From assembly GCA_035236585.1 (NCBI GenBank), contig CP141132.1, positions 27,487,445 through 27,551,444 of the forward strand: 64,000 bases of DNA, written 5' to 3'. Position numbers and translations under genes: made by a program. Under the pieces are notes generated by a model. It saw only the letters and a program-made list of their open reading frames with translations. It was not told where the DNA came from and did not search any database. This stretch comes from Warburgia ugandensis (lineage: Eukaryota; Streptophyta; Magnoliopsida; Canellales; Canellaceae). The first letter of the stretch is position 1. Every line of letters begins with the position of its first letter. Positions 22,836 to 35,679 of this stretch are shown one piece after another.

Positions 22836-24363
22836 TGAGACTTTAAAATTAGGATCATAGGACCATTTATAGAATTTAAATATTGAATAGTAGATCCATA
22901 TTATAGGATCTAGCCTGATAAATTAATTAGGCAAGGACCAGGGACCCAATAGGCAGAGCTAGCGATCTAATGACTAAATGGATTGAAATTAATAAGGACT
23001 CCTTGTATCCATTCATACCCAGGAGTTTATAAATGAGACCCAGGGATGGGTTGAAGTGATAGAGGACGCAACTCTAGGAGACTTTGAGGTAGGTGCTCTA
23101 TTGCTACTAGACTTTTTAAAAGAGCCATGATTGTTTTATGCATGTTTTAAGTATAAGTATATGTCTTGTTTAGCATGACTTAATTCAGCGTACATATGAT
23201 AAATACATTATGCATAGACATGTTTTGCAAACAATTGCATATATTGCATGATTTATTAGCATTGAGTTCTTGAAAAATATTGCATGTCCTTGAGTGTTAC
23301 CAAAAGATGCTGGAGTGCCCAAAAGACGTTGGGTAGGCAGTTGTGAGGAACCCAAAGAGGACAGGTTTTGAAAAAGAGGTTTTCGCTTGTTTGATTTGAT
23401 ATGATTTGGGCTGATAAGCTCGTGGGCGCTATGTCGAGAGGTTTGGGTTGGCCTCCAACCTCTACCACTATTAGGTGGATGGGTACCATGCCCAAAAAGG
23501 GCAACGTCCCTACGTCGACTGCATGTGGTACAAGGGGCTACCACTGGTGTCATGGCACTGGATCGACGTGTCATATGCCCCATTGAGGCTATGACCAAGT
23601 GTGCTCAGGTACCCGGGGACCACACGGCGGCAAGGTCGTGGGCATAGTTGGACCCTATGGTTTGAGGATTTATTTGCATTGCATATGTCATGACATGAGG
23701 TTGGTTGACCATACCAAATATCGATGAGTTGGATTCAGTTGGGCTTCTTATACATATCATTATGTTTATGATATATGATACTTTCGACTTGGATTATGCT
23801 ATTCTTTAAGTCGTCAATATTTCAATTCGACAGTGGTTTTTAATATCAATATTGAATGTGATTATTCGAACATGCACATGTTTTTAAGAGCATATGATTT
23901 TAAACATAGCATGCATTGCAAAACTAGTAGTGATAGACTCCTACTGAGTATAGTATATACTCACCCTATCCTTAACATTTTTCAAGATAGTTCCACTCAC
24001 AAATAGAAGACGTCTCAAGAGATATTAGTGCTACGAGCAAGTGAATAAACAAAGGAGACAACTATACATGTGAGTAAACTCTCTACCCTTTGGACATGTA
24101 TTTGTATTTATTTACAGTTGGGCTGCGTCCTATGACTAGATAGACCTAGGGAAAAGCAATTATGATTTCTGAAGTTTTTCAAAAACTACTTTGATTGTTG
24201 TGAAAGCAAATGACACTTGGGGTTTTCAAAATGAGTCTAAAACCAAAGATTTTCCGCTGCATTGCATGGTTTTTATAAAATGGTTTTCAAATAGGGATGC
24301 ATCCTACCTTATGAATTAGATATTGCATTTAAAAATGCATGAGAAAACCCAGGTCATCACAGT

Positions 24364-24375
24364 TGGTATCAGAGC
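24364..24375 (+). other. Primer binding site of element D (initiator tRNA-Met)
   Basis: TGGTATCAGAGC follows the LTR end by two bases. It complements the 3' end of plant initiator tRNA-Met, the commonest primer of plant LTR retrotransposons. Confidence 0.95.
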
Positions 24376-27300
24376 CCAGGTTTTATCCTTTCACAGCCAG
24401 TCCAGCATGACCAAGAGTCATAGACAATAGAGAAAATCAAGAAGAAGTAGTATAAATAGGAGTAGTAGAGATGACTACTTCTATTTGAAGATTCCAATAT
24501 TAATGCTCAAGGCATTTCACCATAAACAAATAGGTGAAAAAGGAGATGGGTCTAGCAAATACTTAGATATTGGATGGCTTAAACCTTATCAATAAGGATT
24601 GTTGTGCAGTGGTGCAAACAGGGAAACTTATATATAAATTAGATTATGATGAGAATGATGAATGAAGATGTTAGTGGACTTGTTAGTAGATAGTTCTGAC
24701 CTGCAATAAAGTAATCTCATCAAAGGTGAGAAAATTGAAGAACCTAGATGGCTATCTTACCATCATAAAGAATATCAGAATATGAGTACACTATCACAAG
24801 GATATGATATGAGTATGATAAGGGATGTAAAAGACAGACTTTGAGAAGATTATGATAATCTAAGAGGGATGAGAATGCAAGATGATATAAGTAAATAACT
24901 GTGGCTCGTACTAGATCACAAAGGTATGGATCCTAAAGGACTTAGTTCAATTTTGGATACCTTAATTGGAGTCTTATGAAGAGTAAAGTGCTATCTAATA
25001 AGGATAATCTAAGTATAATAGAGCAGATCAAAAGATGTGTGCAATTGACATATTAGGTGATTAAGAGAAACATAACACGAATATGATAGGAAAATGAATT
25101 CGACTGAGTTATCAAAAGATTTTGATGATAATACTAGGGATGAAAATAGATTGACCCTAACATGAACTTGTAAGAAAAGTGTAGCATGATTAAAACGTCA
25201 ATGTCATTATTAAGACATTGAATGAATTTTATTGAGGCTACAGGCAACTGAGGAGTTCAATGATCTTAAGACAATTTAGAATTTCTGAGAAGCATTCAGT
25301 TTATCATATCTAGTAAGTAAAGGAGTAGATGTAGTATCGATTATATGCAACAAAGCACATGAAGACATTGATCTAGGTAGGCAAAAATGAGGATTTTGAA
25401 GAAAAGAAAGAAAGAGACAGAGATGTAACCACCAGTATTCGATGAATATTGAATATTCAAAAGAAGAAGATCATGACTTTATAAAGATACATACAAATCT
25501 TTCATCTTGAATCCTATAGGAAGGAAAGAATAGATCCATAGAAATCTTTCATCTTGAGTCATATGGGAAGATAAACCAATAAATTTTGAAGGAATGATGA
25601 TAGATGAGTTGGTGATCTTATTGCAAAAGAGTATAAAAGAGAGAAAGCATATGGAGTTTAAGACTTTGAGTAGAGTATTGAATTTCAGGAGATTATGCGA
25701 CAAGAAATTTTCGAAGAGGAATGGTGATCAACTAGAAATTAAATTTTACAAATGGTTTGATATCAATTATTACAATTAGATTCTTATAGGATCCATTAGC
25801 TTATGGGAAACACCAATGGATATAATCCATAAAAAGGAAAATTTGGTGATATCCCACCTTGCCGATAAAGTATATTGAAAAAGGAATTAAGCCGGGACAG
25901 TGACTTGTCCATTTAGCAAGTAGGGTACCATCAAGGATCAAATTGAGGTCTTACTATCATAGATTGGAAAACCAAAAATCTTAAGACCATTATTTAGTCA
26001 TTACCTTTAGAGTACTGTTGACTAAATAAAGGTATCGCACCCTAATTAATCAAGTATGTTAGTATCTATGAGTTAGTAGTCGAAGTTATATACTCGGAGG
26101 GATGTTATAAGTCTTTAGACTTGAGTTTTCCTTGAAAGAAGTACTTGTTAGACTAAGTCAATTGAGGGTATGAGGTCAGTTGATGAGGACAGTAACAACT
26201 GAGACAGTTGCAAAAATAAGAAGTGATCTAAACCAATGTGAAAGATTTTTCAAACCTTAGTGGCTACCATGACAAGGTGAAGAAATTACTTTGGGTCTGA
26301 GGAATACTGCTAATTTGGATTGAAAAGAAAGGTAGGTAAGTACAGATCACTTTAGAGACCCTTGAGCTTATGACATAGATATATCTGGAAAGAGATCAAG
26401 TCTTTCTATGTCTAAGCAAATGTTTTATGCTTACTTGAGTATTGTTAAACTTGTTGATTTAAAAGCTCCAGCACAATTTGATATAATCGCTATTGAATGA
26501 GAATTATTGTTATAAGCTAAGTATGAAGGAACACTTGAAAATCACTACTTATGAGGATACCTCCTGACAATACAGACTGCATGGTTGGTGATAAAGCCTT
26601 AAGAAAAGATTGAACAATATATTGACATAGGGAATGAAAGGAGAAAAGGTGAGATGGCTAGCACACTATAAGGTGAAGAATTAATGTTACATTGCCTTTA
26701 GACAAATAGTTAGTTATTATGTGCATATACCAAGTACAAAAAATCAATTGAAGGAATTTCTTAAGGACTAACCCTACCGGATTGAGTATAAAACTTTTGG
26801 ACTGAAAGGTTACGAAGAAAACCATCAAGCAAAGAAAGGACAAAAAGGATGATGACAAAGGATTCAACCATGACCTTGTAAGGGTACTCGGTTATGAATA
26901 AGAGACTTTTTGCTTTGCATAAATGGGAACATTATTGAAAATCCTAATGACAAATTGTTGTGAATAGTAAGATAGGCCTCTGGACGAGAACATTTGACCC
27001 ACGATGATGAATCGACCATTAACATTTAACATGAGTTTGGATGAAATCTTTATGGAGAAAAGCGTATAATGAATTCGATAATTATGCAACTGGATATAGA
27101 GTTAAGACATTTTACTTTTAGTATATGATAAGGTCCTCGATGGAAGATGCTACTAATTGACATTCATTTTGAATGTAACTTTGGTCGAGGAATAAAGTCA
27201 CATATGAAAAATGACAGACAGTTGAAATTCAAAGTTAATGAAGGGTTTGGCTGTAGAGCACATGATACCATGTTAGTTATTGAAGTATCTTGGAGACAAA

Positions 27301-27769
27301 TATAAAAGGTAAGAAGCAAAGTTAGACACAGTAGAAAGAAGGTAACTTTTTTTGGACTTATGGATGATGAAAGAGATCACTAGATATTCAAAATGAAATA
27401 GGAGAAATAAGATCATATGATCTCAAAGAAGTATGGAGTAATTTATACATGAATAAAGAAGCATGAGCCTATGAGGAGACTATCCTATACATGATGAGAA
27501 AAGTATAGGCATCTAAGGATTTCGAGATAGATGAATTACAGCTAGAACCGGTATTGTTAAACTGGCATGTATGGGAGTATGCATCAGAGTACGCAGCGAA
27601 AGCAGCCCTTATAGGTAAGGCCTTGTAGAAGGAACAATAGAAATGATAAATTGAGGCTAAGCCTAGATTTGATTCCTAAGGGGAGAATGCATTCACCAAG
27701 AAGTTATCCAAAAGACAAAATACCTTGAAGATGATAATTTATGAAATTTTGAGGATGAAATTCTTTTAA
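24376..27769 (+). mobile_element. Interior of element D
   Basis: About 3.4 kb, purine-rich on the plus strand, with no frame longer than about 75 codons. I saw only faint pol-like or chromodomain-like traces (near 25850 and 27550) that I would not defend. It is shorter than the interior of a full chromovirus. Because the two LTRs are nearly identical, a non-autonomous element moved by a relative's enzymes is a reasonable inference. Broken, with many breaks if it ever coded. Confidence 0.6.
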
Positions 27770-27775
27770 GGGGGT
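27764..27775 (+). other. Polypurine tract of element D
   Basis: A TTTTAAGGGGGT run lies just before AATAA and the 3' LTR start TGTAATGCCCGAG. This is the usual place and form in Ty3/gypsy elements. Confidence 0.75.
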
Positions 27776-27780
27776 AATAA

Positions 27781-28316
27781 TGTAATGCCCGAGCAATTTA
27801 TGCTATTTTTAACAAAAATTGGACATTCTATGGGAAATGGACTGTGTTGAATGTTTGATTTTATTTAAAATAGTAAATGAATAAATTTGTGAGCAAACTT
27901 GGTACCATTAGATTCTACTCAAATAATGGACTCCAACGCCTCAAAGAACGCCGAAAACGGAGTTTGTATGAAGAAGTTACGGTCGTTTAAAGATTAGGGG
28001 TATTTTTGGAATTTAAACAGAAAAACGAAAAAGACAAAAAACACAGGGGGCCACTTTGATAACGGCACCCCCTGTCGTCTTCCACCTCCAGACTTCTCCA
28101 AAAAACCCTTAATCCTGATTTCTCTAGAACACACTAGGGGAAATGGTGGCACTGCCATTGAGGGGCACTGCCTTCTCCCCTCTATAAAAGCCCCATCTCC
28201 CACCCTCATGAAAACATGATTTCTGGCCTTTTTGGGAGTAGGGTTTTCGGAAAAAATTGGAAACCCATCTCTCTGCAAATTCTGGCAACGGCTAGGCCCT
28301 AGTCGGGCCAGCCGTC
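27781..28316 (+). mobile_element. 3' LTR of element D, partial
   Basis: Starts TGTAATGCCCGAGC and follows the 5' LTR at about 97% identity, including the 19-nt motif and TATA box. At about 28316 the match ends and family B LTR sequence begins. Confidence 0.9.
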
Positions 28317-29852
28317 CAAAACTTAATCAAAAGATACACTTTTCTCACTTAGGAAAAGACGTCTCCGCCGTAGGAAGGAGATGCCCACTTCATTTAGCCC
28401 ATATTTTTTCCTTTGCTTGTTCTTTTGTGAAGTCTTTGGGTTCTTTCACTTTCTTCCAAGGTTTATTCTTCTTTCTCAATTGTTCAACCTAGGATATTTG
28501 GGATTTTGATTCATCTTTGAAGGTTGCTAGCTTCCTCATTCTCTTTGCTTAAATTTACTTATTTTCATGTTAGTATGCCTTATTTTCCATGTTCCCTCTT
28601 TTGTTTTAAACTAAGATTCAAGGCTGGTTTCCCTTGGAGTGACAGAAAAGGGAGGTCATCTTGAATCTAGTTTTACTCTTTACCTTTCATTGCATCTTTG
28701 TTCTCTTTTATCCCTCTTGATTTTCCAGCTTTGGTTGCTTGAGTTCCAATGGTAGTTGCCTTAGTTTTCCATATGATTTTCCCTTGATTTCAAGCATACT
28801 TGTACATGAGTGAATTTTTGAACAATTGAGGAAGAATTTGGCTTGTAATCATGGATTGATTGAGATTAAATGAACATCATTGTAACAGCATTTAAAATTC
28901 AGATTTGGATTACATATATGGAGTGTTATGTTGATGACTTTTTGGATGTGATTCAATGAAGTAGTTGGAATTTTCAATTCATGTTTGTGTCCAGCAGTTA
29001 ATTAACTTTGTTATTGAAATTTTGAATGCATTAGAAGTGAGTAATTCCATGTTTTACATGATCTATTCATGAATGCTTCAATTACCTTACTTCTGGAATT
29101 TCTTTGCATGAATGGTGTATGTTAATTTCCAGCACTATACAATCATGTTCACTTGACTTTTCAAGAACCCAATGAGATTGTTAGATATCTTAGTTAATGT
29201 TAAAAATATATTGCATTCTTAGGTTTCCAAAGTAGTTGATTAAATCCACTCCTATCAAATGTATCATGCATACCATTCTATGGTTACATGTATGTTAATA
29301 GGGTGGTTTTCCATTCATTATTTGTTAGTGATAGCTTTCATATATTTGTCTAGTTTAATTGTAGTTATATTCCATTATTTTGTATCTTATTTAGCTGGAA
29401 AGTAATCAAATTGGTTGTACTTGTTAAAATAGTTGATTTGGTTGCTTACTTTTCTTAGTTTTGCATGATAAGGAAAGGACTTCGTTAAAGCATGTTTTCC
29501 TTAGATTAGTTTTTAATTTCATGTTTAGGAAAGCTGATAAATTGCATTTTAGGAAAGTCACAAAAGTAGAAGTTTTTAATTTAGTAAAGTTTTAATTTTA
29601 GAAATTGCATGCTTTAGGAAAGTTTTCAATTTAGCATGTTTCTTGTTTTTTATTTGTTTCCTATTTCATGTTTTAATTTCCATTGTTAGTATTGGTAAAA
29701 AATCACTTGAATTATGGCTAGGTTAGATAGTTTAAAATAGGGACCACTAGAATCACATTAGCTCAACTCCTCGTGGAATCGACCTCACTAGCATGCTCTA
29801 TTGAAAAAGATTCGTGTACTTCCAAGTTTTAACTAGAACAACAACATAAGCA
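28317..29852 (+). mobile_element. Family B LTR, 3' part
   Basis: Aligns with the B LTR on the minus strand at 3811-5140 and with 59110-60315: ACTAAGATTCAAG and GAGTGACAG boxes, GATTTCAAGCATACTTGT, and the ending GGAATCGACCTCACTAGCATG to AAGTTTTAACTAGAAC. No PBS follows. Non-coding. Confidence 0.7.
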
Positions 29853-30742
29853 ATTAAGGCACTTTGGAAACTATCTAAATAAGAAATGAAACAAATTAGT
29901 AAACTTTCTAAAACTGCATTTAAGGTAACCATCTATATCTACAATTAAGTAAGAATTAAGGAAACTATTTGAAATACTACTAACTACAAATTAAAGAAAT
30001 AAAGTAACTAAGAAAAGAAAAGGCAATTTCCTTTGTGGAAAAATTATAAGGATTAATTAGATAAGCAATGAAAAGAGAGAAATAAAAGTCCTTTCAGTTT
30101 GGGCTTGAATTCCACTGTAGGGCTCACATGTTGTGTCACTCAACAAGAGCTTATACACTTCTCTTGAACCCAAAATAGTCTAACAATACCACCAAGCTTT
30201 TCCTATCTCCTTAACCTAACGTGCAACAAATTAACAAATTTCATCCAATGATCCTTAGGAATGTAGTAATGCAAGCAAGAAAAGCAATGCCTTAATACCT
30301 TTAGTAAACAATCACCATCCTAAAAAGAAAAGAAGACTATGAAAATGGAAGTCGAAAAATTTATGACATTTTCCTTGAACTAGAAACTCTTAAAAGAAAG
30401 AGGTAACTATGAGGAGTTTAGATAAAGAGGAGATTAGAGGTCATTCATTTTAAAAATAGAGCAGCCATAGATGAGGTTTCCTATATTAAACATAAAATAG
30501 AAGAAAAAGACAACAAAGAGGAAATAGTGACCTTTGTATTAGAACTCACCAATACTAGCCTTAGGAGACGAAGCAAGGTATAGTTACATGGTGAATCCCT
30601 ACCCTTGAACATGATGCCCTTACCAAAGAATCTAGGTGGTTTGATGGATGGATTTTCATGTTTCCTCAACCTTTAATTAAGAAATTAGAAAGTTACCTTA
30701 GTACCTTAGACAAAAGAATCCTTTCCTTTTCCTTAATCTAAC
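29853..30742 (-). mobile_element. C-related LTR, first part
   Basis: Minus-strand LTR with the GTGTCACTCAACAAG box near 30135 and the AACCCAAAATAGTCTAACAA to CAAGCTTTTC region, as in the C LTRs at 53700-53900 and 58480-58620. It continues after the solo F LTR at 34093. Confidence 0.6.
30738..30742 (+). repeat. Target site duplication CTAAC, left copy
   Basis: CTAAC precedes TATAACATCCC, and the right copy is at 34093-34097. The first LTR base pair reads TA where TG is usual, probably an old change. Confidence 0.8.
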
Positions 30743-30961
30743 TATAACATCCCTAATTTTTAAATCTTGGGATAAAAAGAAAATAGTGAAAATTCATATT
30801 TTTAGAGTTTTATAAGTGAAAAACTTGATAAACATCAAATCAAGTATTGAGACAATTCCAACGATACAAATTTTACTAAAATTGGAGTTCAAATGATAAA
30901 GATATGGAATTTTGAACATGAAATATAATAAATATAGATGTATAAAAAAATGGAGGTGTTG

Positions 30962-30980
30962 TTTGATAATGGCACCCCCT
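30962..30980 (+). promoter_or_regulatory. D-type 19-nt motif in LTR F
   Basis: TTTGATAATGGCACCCCCT differs from the D motif at one base. GGAGG shortly before it can pair with CCTCC after it, so the stem position is kept although the stem sequence differs. Confidence 0.5.
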
Positions 30981-31031
30981 CCCATTAGTTAGGTGATAGT
31001 CGACGATTGTCACCCGACGTGGGAAGAAGAA

Positions 31032-31034
<3 letters not shown>

Positions 31035-31094
<60 letters not shown>
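31035..31094 (+). repeat. (AG)n microsatellite, about 30 units
   Basis: Pure AG run of 60 bp inside LTR F, followed by GGGAGGGAGG. Confidence 0.95.
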
Positions 31095-31100
<6 letters not shown>

Positions 31101-34092
31101 AGGATGAGAGAGGGAGAGGAAGGAGCTGACAGTCACTTGTAATGGCATAAAACGCTAGTGGCTATGTGAAACGGTGGTAAAAAGGAAAAAAATAATGTTT
31201 TTACAGGGGCCAAATTTGCAAGTATTATCAGGAGAAATGAGAGCTCCAATTAATGATTTGAGCAATCATTTTATTCTTCATGATCTCATGATCAAAAGGG
31301 CTCAAAAATCACTATGATCAGGCAAGTAACAAGAGAGATCGAGCCTTTGAAGATGTCATCAGCAAGTGGTAGAAATCCGGCGACCGGCCACTTTTCTTCA
31401 TATTTTTCAACATCAAATGATGTCAGATCACCACCAAATTTCAAGAAGGTGAAGGTAAGCCCTTGATCTAGAACCCTTTTTTAGAATTTGAGATCCGACG
31501 AGAAATGGGCCATAAGAGGCGATTGTGACAGTCACCTTCTTCTACGATGGGCGATCAAAGTCGATGACTTGTCATAACGGAATTTAATATCATGCACTAG
31601 ATGTATTTTCATGTGATCTACACTATGGAAAGGTCAGATCTTTGATCATGGATAATCTGACTAGCCAATTTGGACACATGTCAAATTAGAAAGGTGCAAT
31701 TTCAAGATCTGAACTGTTCATCTTGATCCTTGTGATGCGTAGATCAAGATCCATGTGAGGTATACCAGATCTAAGATAGTTGTGAGATGATCTAGCTAAT
31801 CTTGAACAACGGTTGAGATTGATTGATGATTTAGATGTAGAATTGGATGGAGATTGATGATCCATTGTATTCAAATGAATCTTGGAAATTATATGAATAA
31901 AATTATTGATGTATTCTTTAATCTAGGATGATCAGGTGGAGAAATGTCATCAGATTAGCATGGACATCTTTGATTGGGCACATTTGAGGTGATCGATTGA
32001 TGATCCAACGACACGGACTGCTAGATGTCCTTCAAATGGCCTTAGATGGGGTAGGATTGTCATCCTAACTTCTTGATTTTTATTAACTTAGCTATAATTA
32101 TGTAAGGTTATACATGAATCGCATAAAATGATGCCCAATTGGTACATTTTGATAAAATTTCCTGAGATAGAAATAATTTAAGCATGATGCTCTAGAATAT
32201 ATAATGACGTAATTATGAAAGAAGCCTAATGGTTACAGGTGGGCCTAAATCATCATGATTTGGATTAGCCGAATGAGGCAAGCCCCACCTTGAGATTTCA
32301 TGGCTAGGAGTTATTAGATTACATTGAAACACCATATATTGAGATATTGAAATATAATGTTTTTTATAATTAAGAATTCAATTTAGATAATTTGGATTCT
32401 ATGTGTGATATGGAGGTGATGTGTATCTAGGAGGTGAGACTAAGGAGGTCTGAGTTAGACTAGAGTCCAATTGATTTGAGAGGTACAAGCAAGTGATTCT
32501 TCATTTGAAGTAGGTGACGACATTTAGTGTTGCATATTGTTTTTCTAAAATCTCACAATATCATAAAATCTTGATTGACTAGGATTGTTTGTAGCATGGT
32601 TTCTTTATGATGTGTACTCGTGATTTATAATTGTTATTCTATTATATGATATAAGATTTTAATAGCACATTGAATGGATTTTATGATCAATGTTTTTATG
32701 GTATTGATACTTGGGGATCTTATATGTGAATTGTAAACATCTCTTCTTTATTGAATCACTGAGATTGGATGATTTCCATAGAATTGGTTGTGGAGGCTTG
32801 GTGGCTAGTCCTTGAGGGGCTAACCTTGGGATGAGGGGGATGCCTTGGGATGGTGAACCACAATTGCTCCTAGTTTTACAAGATAAGTGATTTATGTGTT
32901 TTTATGATTTATGATAGATGCTCTTACCTAGTGGATGTCATACTAGAAGAGATTAGGGCCAGGCACCCACCCTCTGAAATTATCGAATGGTAGACACCTG
33001 CCTCATATGGCACTAGATAGGGGTTGGTATCATGGGTAGTCCACCCTACCAGTCCAGTCCCACCCATGTGAACGAACAGTGAGTCTCCCATTACGGTGTC
33101 GATGGGAGGAGACTGGTTACCATTGCAGCATAATGATCTATACTCTTGTTTTGTGTTTATGAATGATGAACATTGATATATCATTATGTGTCTGGGTGTA
33201 ACGATACACAAAGGATTGGTATGAGTACTCATGATCTATTGTATGAGTGTATGGGGCACTCATGGGATCCACATATCTTGGGGTGCCTTGCCAATTGACA
33301 TTATGCTCATGTGAGATTTTACTAGATCATGCTTTATATACATGAGATCCATGTTTTGTTGCACATGATATTTTGCTACTCATTTGAACATGATTTATGA
33401 CATTTGTATTTTATGGATATTGTCATTTACAAACATGTTAGTTCTTGCTATTTAGTTATTGTTTTATGCCATAAAATCATTATATTAAATGTCTATGTAC
33501 ATACACAAGCATAGCTTGTCAAGGCATTGCTATATTTTTGCAATTCCTCCGATACAGTGAGAGACAATAGGTTGGACATGTTGATATAATAGCGAGGGTG
33601 TTGAAGGCCTTCATGTAGTGCATAGAGGTGATTTCAGAAATATACAAGGTTTGTGTATAACCTTACCTTAGTGTTAGTTATGGACTGTGTATATATGTAT
33701 GGTTCATATTGTGACTTGGATGATATAGATGTATCTATGTTGGATGTGATGGTCATGCATAGACAGATCCTGGATAATGTTGTTATATGGGTTTATTGAG
33801 ATTTAAAGTTTATTTGGATGGAGGGCTATCCATTAGGTATTTTTGTATCGCATGTGTTAAATGCAATGGTCCAAATTATAGAGGAGACTGTTGAATATTT
33901 TTGTAGAATTGAGAATTTAATTTTATCATGAAATGAGCAATTTTGTGGGTGTATGACCCTCGTGGTTTTGAAACAAATGATTTTTATTTGATTTTTGCTT
34001 TTAGTAAAATTTAAAATCAATGTTTTAAAATAGGAATCCCAACTTTTATAAAAATTGGTATTATATTATTGGGTAAAACCTGGGATGTCTCA

Positions 34093-35679
34093 CTAACTCT
34101 AAGAAAATTAATTAGAAGAGATAAAGAAGAATGAACTAACTAATAGGATTATGCATGAAATCTAAGATTAGAAAGTGGGCATGTGAAACATGAAATTAGA
34201 AAGTAAATGAATATGGAAATATTGAAAGAGAGGATGAGCATGCGAGAGATGAGAGAGTGGATAATGGATGCAATCCTAGCATGGAATGTTCCATGCATGC
34301 AAATATGCTAGTGTGTGTGCATGTAATTACAATTGAAAAGTGGAATGCTTATAACTAAGATGCTTGAAACTACAATGCTATACATGGATTTCTAAATTAA
34401 GAATGCATTCTATATCTAAGAAGCTAACATGGATGAAGTTTCTAAACTAATTCTAGCATGTATGCAAAGGGAAATAATAAGTCAATGTAAGTCAAACATG
34501 AGTTTCTAAATTAGGAAATTGCATGTTTCTAAACTAGAAAAGTGCTAAATTTAAGAATCTACCATGCAACTAGTTTCTAAAATAGTTCTAAATTAATCCT
34601 AGAACATTCCTAACTAGAATAAAAGGCAATTTAGAAAATTTTGTAAACTAAAAAGCAAAGAATATATGTTCTAAACATGGAATCTAAAATTAGAAACTAC
34701 CATACTTCTAAATTTGGAAAGTGCTTAAAACATGGAAAATAAGGAAGCTAAATAGAAACAAGTTTTTCACCTAAAACTAATAGAAATGCAACCATAGCTC
34801 TCTATAAAATATGCTATGCATGTAACATAGAAAAGAAGCATCCTTCCAAATTGGATGGAATGCATTGAAAATTTATTATCTATATGTATGTAATTACTAC
34901 TTGAATGGAAAGGAAACATGATATGTATCTATACTACTCTAAGATAAAGGAAATTCCTATACTATAGATGAACTACAAAGCAAATAAAAATGAGAAAATA
35001 ACACTCAAAACTAAGGAAAAGCTAAAATAACACTGTGTGTGCTACTATATGGATGATGAGTTATCTATGTAAGAAAAATCTAAATGAATGCATGATAGAA
35101 GAAGGTGAATGGAAGATATAGAAGATCATAGAGAAAGAAAAAGAAAATAAACAAGAAACAAATTTTAACATCGGTTGAGACCCTACCTTTATCTCCAAAG
35201 GATTTGAACATGGAAGCTTGAAGGAAGCTTGGGTCATGTGATCTTCCTCCCTCTATTTCTCCTAACTTAGGCCTTGGGATCTAGAGAAAGTTGAAAGATC
35301 CTTAATGTTTTCAAAACACCTCTATTCATATATTTTTAGCATTGGAGTGAAGAGGATTCAATGGTGGAGATCAATCCATTTCAATAAGACATCAACTAAG
35401 GGCTAGATGGGGGGGAATGTAATTCAAATAAGAAAATGGGGGATTGGAGTGGATGGTATTTAAGGTGTAAAGGAAAAGAAATGAGAATAGGAAAGTCCAA
35501 GGGAGAAAGGGTATAAGTGAGGAAAATAAAAAAATTGAAACAAGATCTAAACTGATGGCTTAAGGGTGAAGGGAGGAAGTGAAAGTTGTTGGAGGGGGGA
35601 AGCATGTTTTTCATTTTAGGAAAGTTGGCTAACAAAATGGGAGAAAAGAAAAAGGATGAGAAATAAATTTTCCAAATAG
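34093..35679 (-). mobile_element. C-related LTR, second part
   Basis: Starts with the right CTAAC copy (34093-34097). The CTCCAAAGGATTTGAACATGG block near 35200 matches 54175-54200 of the complete C LTR. Much of 34150-35000 is AT-rich with repeated GAAACT/TTTCTAAA words like other LTRs here. Non-coding. Confidence 0.55.

Larger units (their letters stand above)
21535..24361 (+). mobile_element. 5' LTR of element D (2.83 kb)
   Basis: Begins TGTAATGCCCGAGCAATTTA and ends AAAACCCAGGTCATCACA. The order inside is a hairpin motif at 21800-21827, TATAAAA at 21937, GC-rich 180-bp repeats at 22250-22835 and a GC-moderate block at 23400-23680. The minus-strand partial copy at 35680-38252 has the same order. 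Open frames here are incidental. Confidence 0.9.
21535..28316 (+). mobile_element. Element D, chromovirus-like Ty3/gypsy retrotransposon
   Basis: Parts: 5' LTR 21535-24361, initiator-Met PBS 24364-24375, interior 24376-27769, PPT about 27764-27775, 3' LTR 27781-28316 (partial). By hand I count about 16 differences over the 535 bp shared by the two LTRs, roughly 3%. This is the youngest element in the window, perhaps one to a few million years depending on the plant's rate. The interior holds no long frame, so it is broken or was never coding. LTR ends and PBS fit chromovirus/Tekay-like elements, but family assignment rests on the ends only. Confidence 0.85.
30743..34092 (+). mobile_element. 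Family F solo LTR (3.35 kb)
   Basis: Runs from TATAACATCCCTAATTTTT to AAAACCTGGGATGTCTCA with a 5-bp duplication (CTAAC) on both sides and no interior. The 19-nt motif shared with D (30962-30980) and the similar LTR end link it to the A/D group. Holds an (AG)30 run at 31035-31094. It split an older C-related LTR. Frames inside are incidental. Confidence 0.85.

Noticed and set aside
23185-23598. Minus-strand frame of 137 codons, with a mirrored set at 36394-36760
   Set aside because: Both lie at the same place in two D LTRs; similarity reflects shared LTR sequence, and the predicted peptides are not a known family.
25850-27600. Possible chromovirus RT and chromodomain traces in element D
   Set aside because: Only isolated short similarities in changing frames; not strong enough to annotate a domain.
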